Origin: an uncultured Actinomyces sp.
GTDB lineage: Bacteria > Actinomycetota > Actinomycetes > Actinomycetales > Actinomycetaceae
Length of the DNA stretch: 10,246 nt
Assembly (NCBI GenBank): GCA_938028585.1
Contig: CALIZH010000220.1
Span: 1 to 10,246, forward strand
Reading direction: 5' to 3'
In this document: piece by piece, positions 1-6,562 of the stretch
How the letters are laid out: every line of letters begins with the position of its first letter
Position numbering within the stretch: the first letter of the stretch is position 1
Notes under the pieces: generated by a model
The model's input: the letters and a program-made list of their open reading frames with translations, nothing else
Told to the model about the DNA's origin: nothing
The model's database searches: none
Program-made: the position numbers and the translations under genes

Positions 1-483
1 CAGCAAGGCAAGCCGGGCATGTCCTTCAGTCACCGAATGAGCTGTAGGCATATCACATTCAAAGACCGCGCGTGCGGCAGAAACAAAGCCTTCACGCTCA
101 ACCTGACGGCGTTGAAGATCCGCCCATTCAGCACGTTCTTCGGCGCTCGCAGGGCGGGCAAAGCCCGCGGGAGTGCCCGCGGGAGGCTGACACCCCACGA
201 GTAAAGGAAGATCCTGGTACGAGGGCAAGCCCAAGGCCTCGGCAAGCCCATCGGGACCAAGAGCGAGGAAACAGACCCCATCTAGAAGCTGATTGCGGTC
301 GATATAGACATAATCCGCACTCAGCAGGGCCATACGCAGCATCATGACGAAACTGTGCAGTGCTGCCTGCGGGCCAAGACGACGCCACGCCATCGCCTGC
401 TCAAGAGAATCTAAATCACTGATAGATACAGTCGAAGAATTCCACGGTCGAGCAGGCAAGGCGTTCGCTTCGGCGTCTGTCAT
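1..483 (-). CDS. Unrecognised protein, 3' end outside the window
   Basis: An open frame of 161 codons runs from an ATG at 483-481 to the left edge with no stop, so the C-terminus is missing. I do not recognise the family. The N-terminal ~20 residues look disordered. Residues ~25-60 form a likely helical, hydrophobic-rich stretch (MAWRRLGPQAALHSFVMMLR, then MALLSADYVYIDRNQLLDG), followed by FLALGPDGLAEALGL. A Pro/Gly/Ala-rich linker follows (PPAGTPAGFARP, ~residues 102-113), then a charged helix (AEERAEWADLQRRQVERE). There is no signal peptide and no convincing membrane segment. The ATG lies 3 nt after the galE stop (TGA GCT ATG) and has no Shine-Dalgarno, so translation probably depends on reinitiation after galE. 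Codon use resembles its neighbours. The frame and the coupling are clear; the function is unknown. Confidence 0.7.
   Translation of the reverse strand, partial: MTDAEANALPARPWNSSTVSISDLDSLEQAMAWRRLGPQAALHSFVMMLRMALLSADYVYIDRNQLLDGVCFLALGPDGLAEALGLPSYQDLPLLVGCQPPAGTPAGFARPASAEERAEWADLQRRQVEREGFVSAARAVFECDMPTAHSVTEGHARLALL
154..186. repeat. 12-bp tandem repeat with adjoining GC-rich hairpin, inside the unrecognised gene
   Basis: Positions 163-174 and 175-186 are two adjacent 12-bp units, GCCCGCGGGAG plus T or G, identical at 11 of 12 bases. Just to the left, GCGGGC (154-159) and GCCCGC (163-168) form a perfect 6-bp inverted repeat around AAA. On the coding (minus) strand the repeat encodes PAG-T / PAG-F within a linker. 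A gain or loss of one unit would keep the frame. Confidence 0.7.
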
Positions 484-486
484 AGC

Positions 487-1482
487 TCAGGACTGAGAGG
501 GGACCTCAATTGCGCGAGGCCCGGCCTGCCAGGCATCCCATGCAGACTGCAGAATCTCGGTGACACCGTAGTTAGCCTTCCAGCCCAAATCCACAGCAAT
601 CGACTGCGGATCGCCGATGAGCATGGGCGGGTCACCTGCGCGACGGTCAAGTTCGTCAACCGGGAAATCCCAGCCGGAAACCGCGCGAAGACCATCAATG
701 ATCTCACGTACTGAAGTGCCCAGACCGGTACCCACATTGAATTGACGATGCGCAGGAACCCCGCGAGTCAGGGCGTCCAGAGCAAAGATGTGAGCGTCGG
801 CCAGGTCTTTGACGTGAATGTAGTCGCGGATGCAGGTTCCGTCATCGGTCGGGTAATCCGTTCCGAAAATCTTCGGGTGTTCACCGCGAGCCAAACGGTC
901 GAGGACCATAGGAACCAAGTTGAGGCATGCGGGATCGGCGAGATCATTCCATCCAGCACCCGCAACGTTGAAGTAGCGCAGTCCGATCCAGTTGAGGCCC
1001 CATGCGCGTTCAGCATCGGCCATCATCCATTCGCCGATCAGCTTGGTTTCGCCGTAAGGATTGATGGGCTTCTTCTCAATATCCTCGGGGATCACGGGAA
1101 CCGGCGGCATCCCATAAACGGCCGCAGAGGAAGAGAAAATCATGTTCTTCACGCCGGCTTCTTCCATTGCCAGCAGGACATTCGCCAAACCACCGATATT
1201 TTGACGGTAGTACCACGCAGGACGTTCAACAGATTCGCCGACCTGCTTCTGAGCAGCAAAATGAATAACGCCAGTGACGTCTTCGTCAATCATTGCCTGG
1301 GTCAAGATGGGCAGAGCCTCATCGCGTGCAACATCCACTTCGATGAGTGTCGCATCACCGATTCGATTGGCTGCGCCGGTGGTCAGATTGTCAACAACAA
1401 CAACCTTTTCGCCACGTTCCAGCAGAAGACGGACAACGTGCGCGCCGATGTAGCCGGCGCCTCCCGTAACAAGAATGCTCAT
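487..1482 (-). CDS. galE: UDP-glucose 4-epimerase (GalE)
   Basis: Cytosolic NAD-dependent enzyme that interconverts UDP-glucose and UDP-galactose in the Leloir pathway; it also supplies UDP-galactose for surface polysaccharide. The 331-residue length is normal for bacterial GalE (about 330-340). The Rossmann glycine motif TGGAGYIGAH is at residues 6-15, the serine motif SSSAAVYG at 117-124, and the catalytic YxxxK pair at Y143/K147 (NPYGETK). The typical substrate-domain segments LRYFNVAGA and DGTCIRDYIHV are present. ATG start. It begins 19 nt after the histidine kinase stop and ends 3 nt before the next gene, so it looks like the third gene of a regulator-kinase-galE unit. No Shine-Dalgarno precedes the ATG; a TACACT hexamer 7 nt upstream could be an internal leaderless promoter. 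A related nucleotide-sugar epimerase specificity is possible, but GalE is the best call. Confidence 0.95.
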   Translation of the reverse strand: MSILVTGGAGYIGAHVVRLLLERGEKVVVVDNLTTGAANRIGDATLIEVDVARDEALPILTQAMIDEDVTGVIHFAAQKQVGESVERPAWYYRQNIGGLANVLLAMEEAGVKNMIFSSSAAVYGMPPVPVIPEDIEKKPINPYGETKLIGEWMMADAERAWGLNWIGLRYFNVAGAGWNDLADPACLNLVPMVLDRLARGEHPKIFGTDYPTDDGTCIRDYIHVKDLADAHIFALDALTRGVPAHRQFNVGTGLGTSVREIIDGLRAVSGWDFPVDELDRRAGDPPMLIGDPQSIAVDLGWKANYGVTEILQSAWDAWQAGPRAIEVPSQS

Positions 1483-1489
1483 AGAATTC

Positions 1490-1495
1490 AGTGTA
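1490..1495 (-). promoter_or_regulatory. Possible internal -10 element for a leaderless galE transcript
   Basis: On the minus strand TACACT is followed by 7 nt and then the galE ATG, the spacing that places a transcription start on the A of the start codon. There is no Shine-Dalgarno in front of galE. No good -35 is visible, so this is a weak call. It would give galE expression independent of the two-component promoter. Confidence 0.3.
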
Positions 1496-1501
1496 CGGCA
1501 A

Positions 1502-2827
1502 TTAAAAGCGTCGTGAGCGCCGCCCCATAGAGACCAGCGCGCCCTCTGGCATCACGCGGCCCGGGTCATAGCTAGCGGGAATCGCTGCCAAAGAGAGAGT
1601 GAAAACTGGTGGAACCGCCTGAGAAAGCTCAATGCGGCCACCCATCGTTTCAATGAGGTCCTTCGCCAATGCCAGACCAATTCCGCTGGAACCGTGACCC
1701 GACACCCCATTTTCGAAAATATAGGGGGCCAATTCAGCATCAACGCCTTCGCCTTCATCAGAGACCTCGATGATAACGCCTCGACTATTAGCACTATTGC
1801 GCGCGTGTACCCAGGTCGTACCAGCACCATAGCGCAAGGAATTCTCAATCAAAGTCGCAAGTACCTGTGCAATCTTGGCCTCATCCGCAAGAATCGGCAT
1901 ATCTGCCTCATCTGTGAAGCGTAAGACGCGATCAGCCTTTTCGAAGGCTTCTTCCCATTCTTCACGCTGGGTGTTGAAGACTTCCAGAACATCGATGGCT
2001 TCAGTTGCAGATGCCTGTCGTTTATTTGTATCCAGCAGCTCGGTGACGACCGTTGTCAACCGTTCAACCTGTTCTAGGCATGAACGTGCTTCTTCCTGCA
2101 CTTCTTCTTCGGTCGAAATCATTTCGATTTCTTCCAGGCGCATGGAAAGCGCGGTTAAAGGAGTGCGAAGCTGATGTGAGGCATCGGCGGCCAGCTGCCT
2201 TTCAGCGGCCAAACGGCGTGCCATCTTCTCGCCCGTACGCTGAAGTTCTTCTTGAACAAGATCGATTTCTTCAATCCCTGAAGGCTTGACACGCGCTCGG
2301 ACCTGTCCGGAACCAATTTGTTCCGCTTGAGCCGAAAGATAGATCAGAGGTGCCGAAAGACGCCGCGAAAAACGCGCTGCAAGGGCCCAGCCAACAGCCA
2401 AAGAGACAAGGATCCCTAAAAGGAAAATCCCTGAAACACGAACGATACTTCGAATCGCGTTACGCGCTGAAATCATTACCGTCACTTTGACGCCATCCGG
2501 TGATGAGGCGCTTCGAGTGATAGTGATTCCACGAAGCGGCTCCCCCAGAGTAATGGGCTGTGGGTTCTGGGGAATCATAATTTCGACGTAGGCAGGTTCC
2601 CCGTTGGCCACAAGGGTCTGCGCCCACATCCGCGCATAGCCGTCAGAGAGGGTTGAAGTGCGTAGACGTCGATCAAGATTGGTTTGAACTGTCTGCGCTC
2701 GGGTATCCAGCGAAGCCGTTTGCGTATTCCAAACAATCAAGGAAGATGCCACGGCCGCGGGGATACCGAAAATCAGTGCGACAACCGCAACCGCGGTCAA
2801 AATCATTCGCGCAGCACGTCTACGCAT
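1502..2827 (-). CDS. Sensor histidine kinase of a two-component system
   Basis: Membrane sensor kinase that autophosphorylates on histidine and passes the phosphate to the adjacent response regulator. There are 441 residues. Membrane segment 1 is at ~10-33, followed by a short extracytoplasmic sensor region (~34-128) with no recognised ligand domain, membrane segment 2 at ~130-152 and a HAMP linker at ~150-205. The DHp H-box ASHQLRTPL has the phosphoacceptor H218. The ATPase domain has the N-box LIENSLRYG (N329), G1 DEGEGVD (~357-363) and G2 GHGSSGIGLALAKD (~377-390). All catalytic boxes are intact, and a short basic tail follows the ATPase domain. ATG start with a modest Shine-Dalgarno (GAAGG). 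It starts 17 nt after the regulator stop, so the two are cotranscribed partners. The signal cannot be read from the sequence; assignment to a named system such as CseC or TcrY would be guesswork. Confidence 0.93.
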   Translation of the reverse strand: MRRRAARMILTAVAVVALIFGIPAAVASSLIVWNTQTASLDTRAQTVQTNLDRRLRTSTLSDGYARMWAQTLVANGEPAYVEIMIPQNPQPITLGEPLRGITITRSASSPDGVKVTVMISARNAIRSIVRVSGIFLLGILVSLAVGWALAARFSRRLSAPLIYLSAQAEQIGSGQVRARVKPSGIEEIDLVQEELQRTGEKMARRLAAERQLAADASHQLRTPLTALSMRLEEIEMISTEEEVQEEARSCLEQVERLTTVVTELLDTNKRQASATEAIDVLEVFNTQREEWEEAFEKADRVLRFTDEADMPILADEAKIAQVLATLIENSLRYGAGTTWVHARNSANSRGVIIEVSDEGEGVDAELAPYIFENGVSGHGSSGIGLALAKDLIETMGGRIELSQAVPPVFTLSLAAIPASYDPGRVMPEGALVSMGRRSRRF

Positions 2828-2844
2828 GACAGACCTTCAGAGAT

Positions 2845-3525
2845 TTAGGCGGAGGGCTTTTCGAAGCGGAAGCCCATTCCGCGAACAGTGGTGATATAGC
2901 GCGGAGACGCTGCATCATCACCAAGCTTGCGGCGAAGCCAGGACACATGCATATCCAGTGTCTTTGTCGAACCGCTCAGGCCATTTCCCCAAACTTCACG
3001 CATCAGGGTGTCGCGCGGAACGACATTTCCAGCCTCGCGAACCAGAACGCGCAGGAGTTCAAACTCCTTTGCTGTCAGCGAGAGCTCTTTTCCTGCAACG
3101 TAAGCACGGTGTGCGGCTACATCGATACGGACGTCCTGAACGACAAGATCGCCGTCTGCAACCTCACCGCCACCACGGCGCAGTAGTGCACGAACGCGGG
3201 CAAGGAGCTCTGCCAAGCGGAAAGGCTTGGTAACGTAATCATCTGCACCAGCGTCAAGGCCAACAACCATGTCGACTTCATCGGCACGTGCAGTAAGGAT
3301 AAGAATCGGCACGGAGGAGCCAGAGGAACGAATTTCCCTTGCAACATCCAGACCGTCCATATCGGGAAGACCTAGGTCAAGAACAACCAGGTCAACACCA
3401 TCAAGATCTTCGAGTGCGCTCCGGCCGTGGTCATGCGCGCGCACATCATAGGTTTCGCGTGCGAGGGCGCGGGTAAGCGGGCCAGCGATAGCCGGATCAT
3501 CTTCAACGAGAAGCACTGTAGTCAC
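2845..3525 (-). CDS. OmpR/PhoB-family response regulator
   Basis: DNA-binding transcription factor controlled by phosphorylation, partner of the kinase encoded next to it. There are 226 residues. The receiver domain (1-~115) has acidic pocket D9/D10, phosphoacceptor D50 (VVLDLGLPDMDG), T78 and K100 (DDYVTKPF). A winged-helix output domain (~127-224) carries the usual ELSLTAKEFELLRVLV and LDMHVSWLRRKLG segments and ends GMGFRFEKP. The start is GTG at 3525-3523. No Shine-Dalgarno precedes it, but TATGCT lies 6 nt upstream, which suggests a leaderless message. It is the first gene of the unit that continues into the kinase and galE. Regulators of this family often control their own promoter, and an 11-bp-phased direct repeat upstream fits this. 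The target genes are unknown. Confidence 0.94.
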   Translation of the reverse strand: MTTVLLVEDDPAIAGPLTRALARETYDVRAHDHGRSALEDLDGVDLVVLDLGLPDMDGLDVAREIRSSGSSVPILILTARADEVDMVVGLDAGADDYVTKPFRLAELLARVRALLRRGGGEVADGDLVVQDVRIDVAAHRAYVAGKELSLTAKEFELLRVLVREAGNVVPRDTLMREVWGNGLSGSTKTLDMHVSWLRRKLGDDAASPRYITTVRGMGFRFEKPSA

Positions 3526-3531
3526 GGAAAC

Positions 3532-3537
3532 AGCATA
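3532..3537 (-). promoter_or_regulatory. Predicted -10 element of the response-regulator operon (leaderless)
   Basis: On the minus strand TATGCT (TANNNT type) is followed by GTTTCC and then the GTG start, so transcription would begin at or next to the start codon. A -35-like TGTACA (4 of 6 matches to TTGACA) lies 19 nt upstream at 3557-3562, which is a long spacer. The lack of any Shine-Dalgarno supports a leaderless start. Confidence 0.45.
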
Positions 3538-3553
3538 CCGGATTTCAGGGATC

Positions 3554-3569
3554 TCTTGTACATTTCTTG
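3554..3569. promoter_or_regulatory. 11-bp-phased direct repeat, candidate regulator binding site
   Basis: TCTTG occurs at 3554-3558 and again at 3565-3569, exactly 11 bp apart. On the minus strand this reads CAAGA-N6-CAAGA, about 29-44 bp upstream of the predicted transcription start at 3525. A third copy in the opposite orientation (CAAGA on the plus strand) is at 3590-3594. OmpR/PhoB regulators typically bind tandem half-sites with a period near 11 bp beside the -35 region, so autoregulation is a reasonable inference. Five-base half-sites are short and may be chance. Confidence 0.35.
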
Positions 3570-3600
3570 ACCTAAATGGGATGAAATCACAAGATCAGGT

Positions 3601-3620
3601 AAAAAAGCAGGCAGGCTTTT
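3601..3620 (-). terminator. Weak intrinsic terminator after the cyclase gene
   Basis: On the minus strand AAAAGC (3620-3615), loop CTGCCT (3614-3609) and GCTTTT (3608-3603) form a 6-bp stem, followed by two more T residues and an A. The 5' arm of the stem overlaps the cyclase TAA stop. The stem has only two G-C pairs, so termination may be inefficient and some read-through into the response-regulator operon is possible. Confidence 0.35.
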
Positions 3621-4641
3621 AGTGACGATAGGTCAGAAGATAGGGCGAAATCGTTCCAAAACCGCGCAAAGTCGCGCTCGGGAATTCTTCTACGTCATAC
3701 TCCATTCCCGCTTTACCCGCGGCAATCGCGGCAGCTGTGGTGGGATCCATCAAGATTTTGCCCACCGGAGCGATATCTACCAGGCGCGAGGCCAAATTAA
3801 CCGTCGGACCAAACACATCGCCTGAACGAGAAAAGACATCACCGCGCACGAAGGAAGCACGAACGGGAAGCATCTGATCATCAGCGCCGAGCTGCTCAAT
3901 AAGTGAAACCGCTACTCGAAGGCCCGTTTCGAGATCATCGGCAATATACATGACCGCATCGCCAATCATCTTGACCACGCGGCCCCCCGCATCCGTCACG
4001 GCGTCACGCGAAAGCTGCTCAAAACGACCAATAAGGTCAACCAGACGCCCACCCAGAATCGTCGACGATGAGGTGTAGGAAACCATGTCAACAAAGCCCA
4101 GGGATCGATTCAGCGGGAATCGCGGCTGCAATCCCTCATGTCCACGCGTGGCGATCTCATGATCCATCCGTTTGAGCAGTGCATCCAATTGACGTCGCCA
4201 CGAATGTCGAAGGAGCTCATCGAACATGTCAACACGCTCACGAATATGGTCGAGGACATACATTCGCGCCGCGGTGTCATCTAAGCCGTAGCGTCGCATC
4301 GTATCTTCAACAAGCGCTTCAACCTGCCACAAGCCCAAACGGTCAGCTAAGTGGGAATTTGCACGGAGAAGCGAACGCGCGGTCGCCTGATCAATAGCCC
4401 CCGAAGCAATAAATTTCGACCATTCAATGAAAAGCCGAGCATCGTTTTCCGTAAAGACCTTTTCTTCGGCACTCGGGGACGGGAAACCCATTGCGACCCA
4501 GAATTCGCGAACATCCTCACTGCTGGTCTGCGCCATCTGGGCAAGATCATCAACAGTGAGGGTAGCCGGACCACCAAGGAGGGAAGAGCTATTGGTGTGT
4601 GCAGTCGAAAAATCGTGACTCAATCCTGCTTCTTCCTTCAC
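3619..4641 (-). CDS. Class III adenylate/guanylate cyclase with N-terminal regulatory domain
   Basis: Cytosolic enzyme making cAMP (or cGMP) from the nucleoside triphosphate. The frame is open from GTG at 4653 (344 codons). I chose the in-frame GTG at 4641 (340 codons) because GGAGG stands 5 nt in front of it, whereas the 4653 GTG has only a poor ribosome site. Residues below count from 4653. N-terminal ~32-165 resembles the Rv1264-type regulatory region, with a MerR-like LTVDDLAQMAQTSSEDVREF segment and then helices. The catalytic domain (~183-343) has metal aspartates D189 (GFVDM) and D232 (MIGDA), base-selecting K228 and D279 (GDVFG), and transition-state N286 and R290 (NLASR). The K/D pair favours ATP. 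All six key residues are present, so it should be active as a homodimer. No membrane segment is seen. It appears to be a single-gene unit, divergent from maf. Confidence 0.92.
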   Translation of the reverse strand: MKEEAGLSHDFSTAHTNSSSLLGGPATLTVDDLAQMAQTSSEDVREFWVAMGFPSPSAEEKVFTENDARLFIEWSKFIASGAIDQATARSLLRANSHLADRLGLWQVEALVEDTMRRYGLDDTAARMYVLDHIRERVDMFDELLRHSWRRQLDALLKRMDHEIATRGHEGLQPRFPLNRSLGFVDMVSYTSSSTILGGRLVDLIGRFEQLSRDAVTDAGGRVVKMIGDAVMYIADDLETGLRVAVSLIEQLGADDQMLPVRASFVRGDVFSRSGDVFGPTVNLASRLVDIAPVGKILMDPTTAAAIAAGKAGMEYDVEEFPSATLRGFGTISPYLLTYRH

Positions 4642-4718
4642 AGCTTCCTCCACGCATGTGGCCTAACACACATTAGTGTAGTGAAGAAAAGCTGAGCCTG
4701 CACGGGAAAATTCATAGT
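4642..4718. promoter_or_regulatory. Divergent promoter region between the cyclase and maf
   Basis: About 77 nt separates the preferred cyclase start from maf. On the minus strand TACACT (4680-4675) and the overlapping TAATGT (4675-4670) are possible -10 hexamers for the cyclase and would give a leader of about 22-27 nt that includes the GGAGG ribosome site. A small inverted repeat, ACAC-N4-GTGT at 4668-4679, overlaps them and could be an operator. No convincing -10/-35 pair is visible for maf. Confidence 0.35.
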
Positions 4719-5399
4719 ATGCACCTTGTATTAGCCTCACAATCTCCTGCCCGTCGTCATATCCTCCAGGAAGCCGGGATAACTCCCATCATCAAAGTTT
4801 CCCAAGTGGACGAGGATTCAATCTTGGATCGAATCCCCAGCGCCTCCCCCGCTGAGAAAGTGTGCGCACTTGCGGAGGCAAAAGGCATGGCCGTAGCTTC
4901 GGCGATATGCGCGGGAAAGCTATCGCTGGACGAGGCCTCCCTCCCCGAAGGTGAGTGCGTACTAGTTGCCTGTGATTCCATGCTCGAGGCCGGTGGGGAG
5001 TTACTGGGTAAGCCTCACGATCCCCAAGTTGCCCTTGCCCGAGTAAAGGCACTTTCCAAGGCACACACAACCTTGTGGAGCGGCCACTACCTCGCACATA
5101 TGCGCTGGGATAAGGACGGATGGAAGGTTCTGCGCGAAGACACGCGTCCATCCTCAACCGATATTCACTTTGGCTCGATCAACGATGAAGAAGCCCAAGC
5201 CTACGTAGCAAGCGGCGAGCCCTTAGAAGTCGCCGGTTCTTTCACCATCGACGGATTGGGTGGAGCCTTCATCGAAGCCATTGAAGGCGACCACCACAAT
5301 GTCATTGGAATCTCGCTTCCCTTAATTCGCACCATGATGGCCGATATGGGATTGCAGTGGGTCAGTCTTTGGGATCGAAAAGGACCTGACGCCCACTAA
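4719..5399 (+). CDS. maf: Maf family nucleoside triphosphate pyrophosphatase
   Basis: Cytosolic house-cleaning enzyme that hydrolyses dTTP/UTP-type or modified nucleoside triphosphates to the monophosphate and pyrophosphate; Maf overproduction blocks septum formation in Bacillus. There are 226 residues, slightly longer than the usual 190-210. The N-terminal signature LASQSPARR (residues 5-13) is the Maf substrate loop. The catalytic aspartate is D86 in VACDSM, followed by LLGKPHD (96-101) and the actinobacterial C-terminal signature GEPLEVAGSFTIDGLGGAFI (166-185) and GDHHNVIGISLP (190-201). The first ATG must be used because the LASQSP loop follows at once. Only a weak GGGA precedes it. Residues ~60-80 hold a short insertion (AGKLSLDEASLPEGE) before the catalytic strand. 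Substrate preference cannot be settled by eye. It is convergent with dapC at 12 nt. Confidence 0.93.
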   Translation: MHLVLASQSPARRHILQEAGITPIIKVSQVDEDSILDRIPSASPAEKVCALAEAKGMAVASAICAGKLSLDEASLPEGECVLVACDSMLEAGGELLGKPHDPQVALARVKALSKAHTTLWSGHYLAHMRWDKDGWKVLREDTRPSSTDIHFGSINDEEAQAYVASGEPLEVAGSFTIDGLGGAFIEAIEGDHHNVIGISLPLIRTMMADMGLQWVSLWDRKGPDAH

Positions 5400-5411
5400 G
5401 CCCCTCAAGCA

Positions 5412-6554
5412 TCACGCTCGGATCGGCTCGGCGATCAAACGGCTCGCGGCCTCGGCGACGCGTTCGTCGGTGGCAGTCAAGGCTACGCGCACAAAGCCTG
5501 CCCCGGCCTCGCCATAAAAATCGCCCGGAGCAACGACAATCCCCCGCCGCGCGAAGGCATCAACAAGCTGCCAGGAATCAAAGTCACCACGAGGATCCCT
5601 CACCCACAGGTAAAGGCCCGCAGCCGAATCCTTGTCACGCTCAAGACCAGTGCGTTCAATAGCATCGATCAAGATTTCACGTCGGCGCGCATACACCTGA
5701 CGCTGTGCCTCAACGTGTTCGGTATCCTCCAGCGCAACGCGCATTGCAGCTTGCACTGGAGCAGGAACCATCATCCCCGAGTGCTTACGCACTTCAATAA
5801 CAGGAGCAAGAAGCTCGGGATCCCCGTACATCAACGCTGCACGGTAACCAGCTAGATTCGACTGCTTAGACAGCGAATACAGCACGATCAGCGAACGAGG
5901 ATCTCCATCGCAGACTCGTTCATCGAGCAGTGAGGGCACGCCCTCATGAACGAAAGGCTCCTCCCATGCCAAAGCCGAGTAGCACTCATCAGAAATCACG
6001 ACTGCGTCATGAGCGCGAGCCCACTGGACGACCGTACGCAGTTCATCAAGCGTGAGGACATGGCCATCGGGGTTGCCCGGCGAGTTCAGCCATACAAGTT
6101 GAGCATCGGGCCACGACGAAGGATCTGTCGGGTCGACTGGAAGCGGTGTAGCTCCCGCTAAACGCGCACTGATGTCGTAGGTCGGATACGAGGCCTGCGG
6201 GAATAAAACCGTATCTCCGGGGCGCACTCCAAGAAGGAAGGGAAGCCATGCAACAGCTTCCTTGGAGCCGATAGACGGCACAACGCCCTGCAATCCAACG
6301 TCCACCATGTTCCGCCGCTTTCCCCACGCAAGAATTGCGTGACGAAGCTCAGGAGTGCCAATCACAGTTGGATATCCCGGCGCATCCGCATGCTCTCGAA
6401 GCGCATCCTGAATGAGTGCGGGAGTGGGATCAACCGGAGTTCCAATCGACAGATCACACACTCCACCGGGATGTTCAGCTGCCCGTTTACGGTAAGGGGT
6501 GAGCTGATCCCAAGGGAATGAGGGCAGATCGAGTGGGCGCGGAAGGACGCTCAT
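5412..6554 (-). CDS. dapC: Succinyldiaminopimelate transaminase (DapC), PLP-dependent
   Basis: Class I/II fold-type I aminotransferase. The actinobacterial DapC makes N-succinyl-LL-2,6-diaminopimelate from the 6-oxo precursor with glutamate as donor, in the diaminopimelate/lysine pathway that feeds peptidoglycan. The start is ATG at 6554 (380 residues), preceded by AAGGA at good spacing; an in-frame TTG at 6575 would overlap fdxA and is less likely. Counting from this ATG, the active site shows N161 in NSPGNP, D189 and Y192 in ISDECYS, the Schiff-base lysine K230 in YSLSKQSN, and R238 in AGYR. The C-terminal RVALT segment carries the usual substrate arginine. It lies 8 nt after the fdxA stop, so the two are one operon. 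Other class I aminotransferases are similar; the name rests on overall pattern and on the fdxA neighbourhood, which I recall for Mycobacterium (Rv1177-Rv1178). Confidence 0.85.
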   Translation of the reverse strand: MSVLPRPLDLPSFPWDQLTPYRKRAAEHPGGVCDLSIGTPVDPTPALIQDALREHADAPGYPTVIGTPELRHAILAWGKRRNMVDVGLQGVVPSIGSKEAVAWLPFLLGVRPGDTVLFPQASYPTYDISARLAGATPLPVDPTDPSSWPDAQLVWLNSPGNPDGHVLTLDELRTVVQWARAHDAVVISDECYSALAWEEPFVHEGVPSLLDERVCDGDPRSLIVLYSLSKQSNLAGYRAALMYGDPELLAPVIEVRKHSGMMVPAPVQAAMRVALEDTEHVEAQRQVYARRREILIDAIERTGLERDKDSAAGLYLWVRDPRGDFDSWQLVDAFARRGIVVAPGDFYGEAGAGFVRVALTATDERVAEAASRLIAEPIRA

Positions 6555-6562
6555 GTGTTTCC

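Noticed and set aside
742..1530. 262-codon plus-strand open frame antisense to galE
   Set aside because: It lies opposite the whole middle and start of a clear galE with all its motifs, has no recognisable domain, and reads as a by-product of codon bias.
3523..3540. Four-codon ORF (ATG CTG TTT CCG TGA) on the minus strand whose stop overlaps the response-regulator GTG
   Set aside because: It has no ribosome site and its ATG lies inside the predicted -10 hexamer, so it would not be transcribed if the leaderless start is right.
4664..4690. CRP/GlxR-like operator between the cyclase and maf
   Set aside because: The sequence has ACAC-N4-GTGT but not the TGTGA-N6-TCACA arrangement, so I do not call it a cAMP-receptor site.
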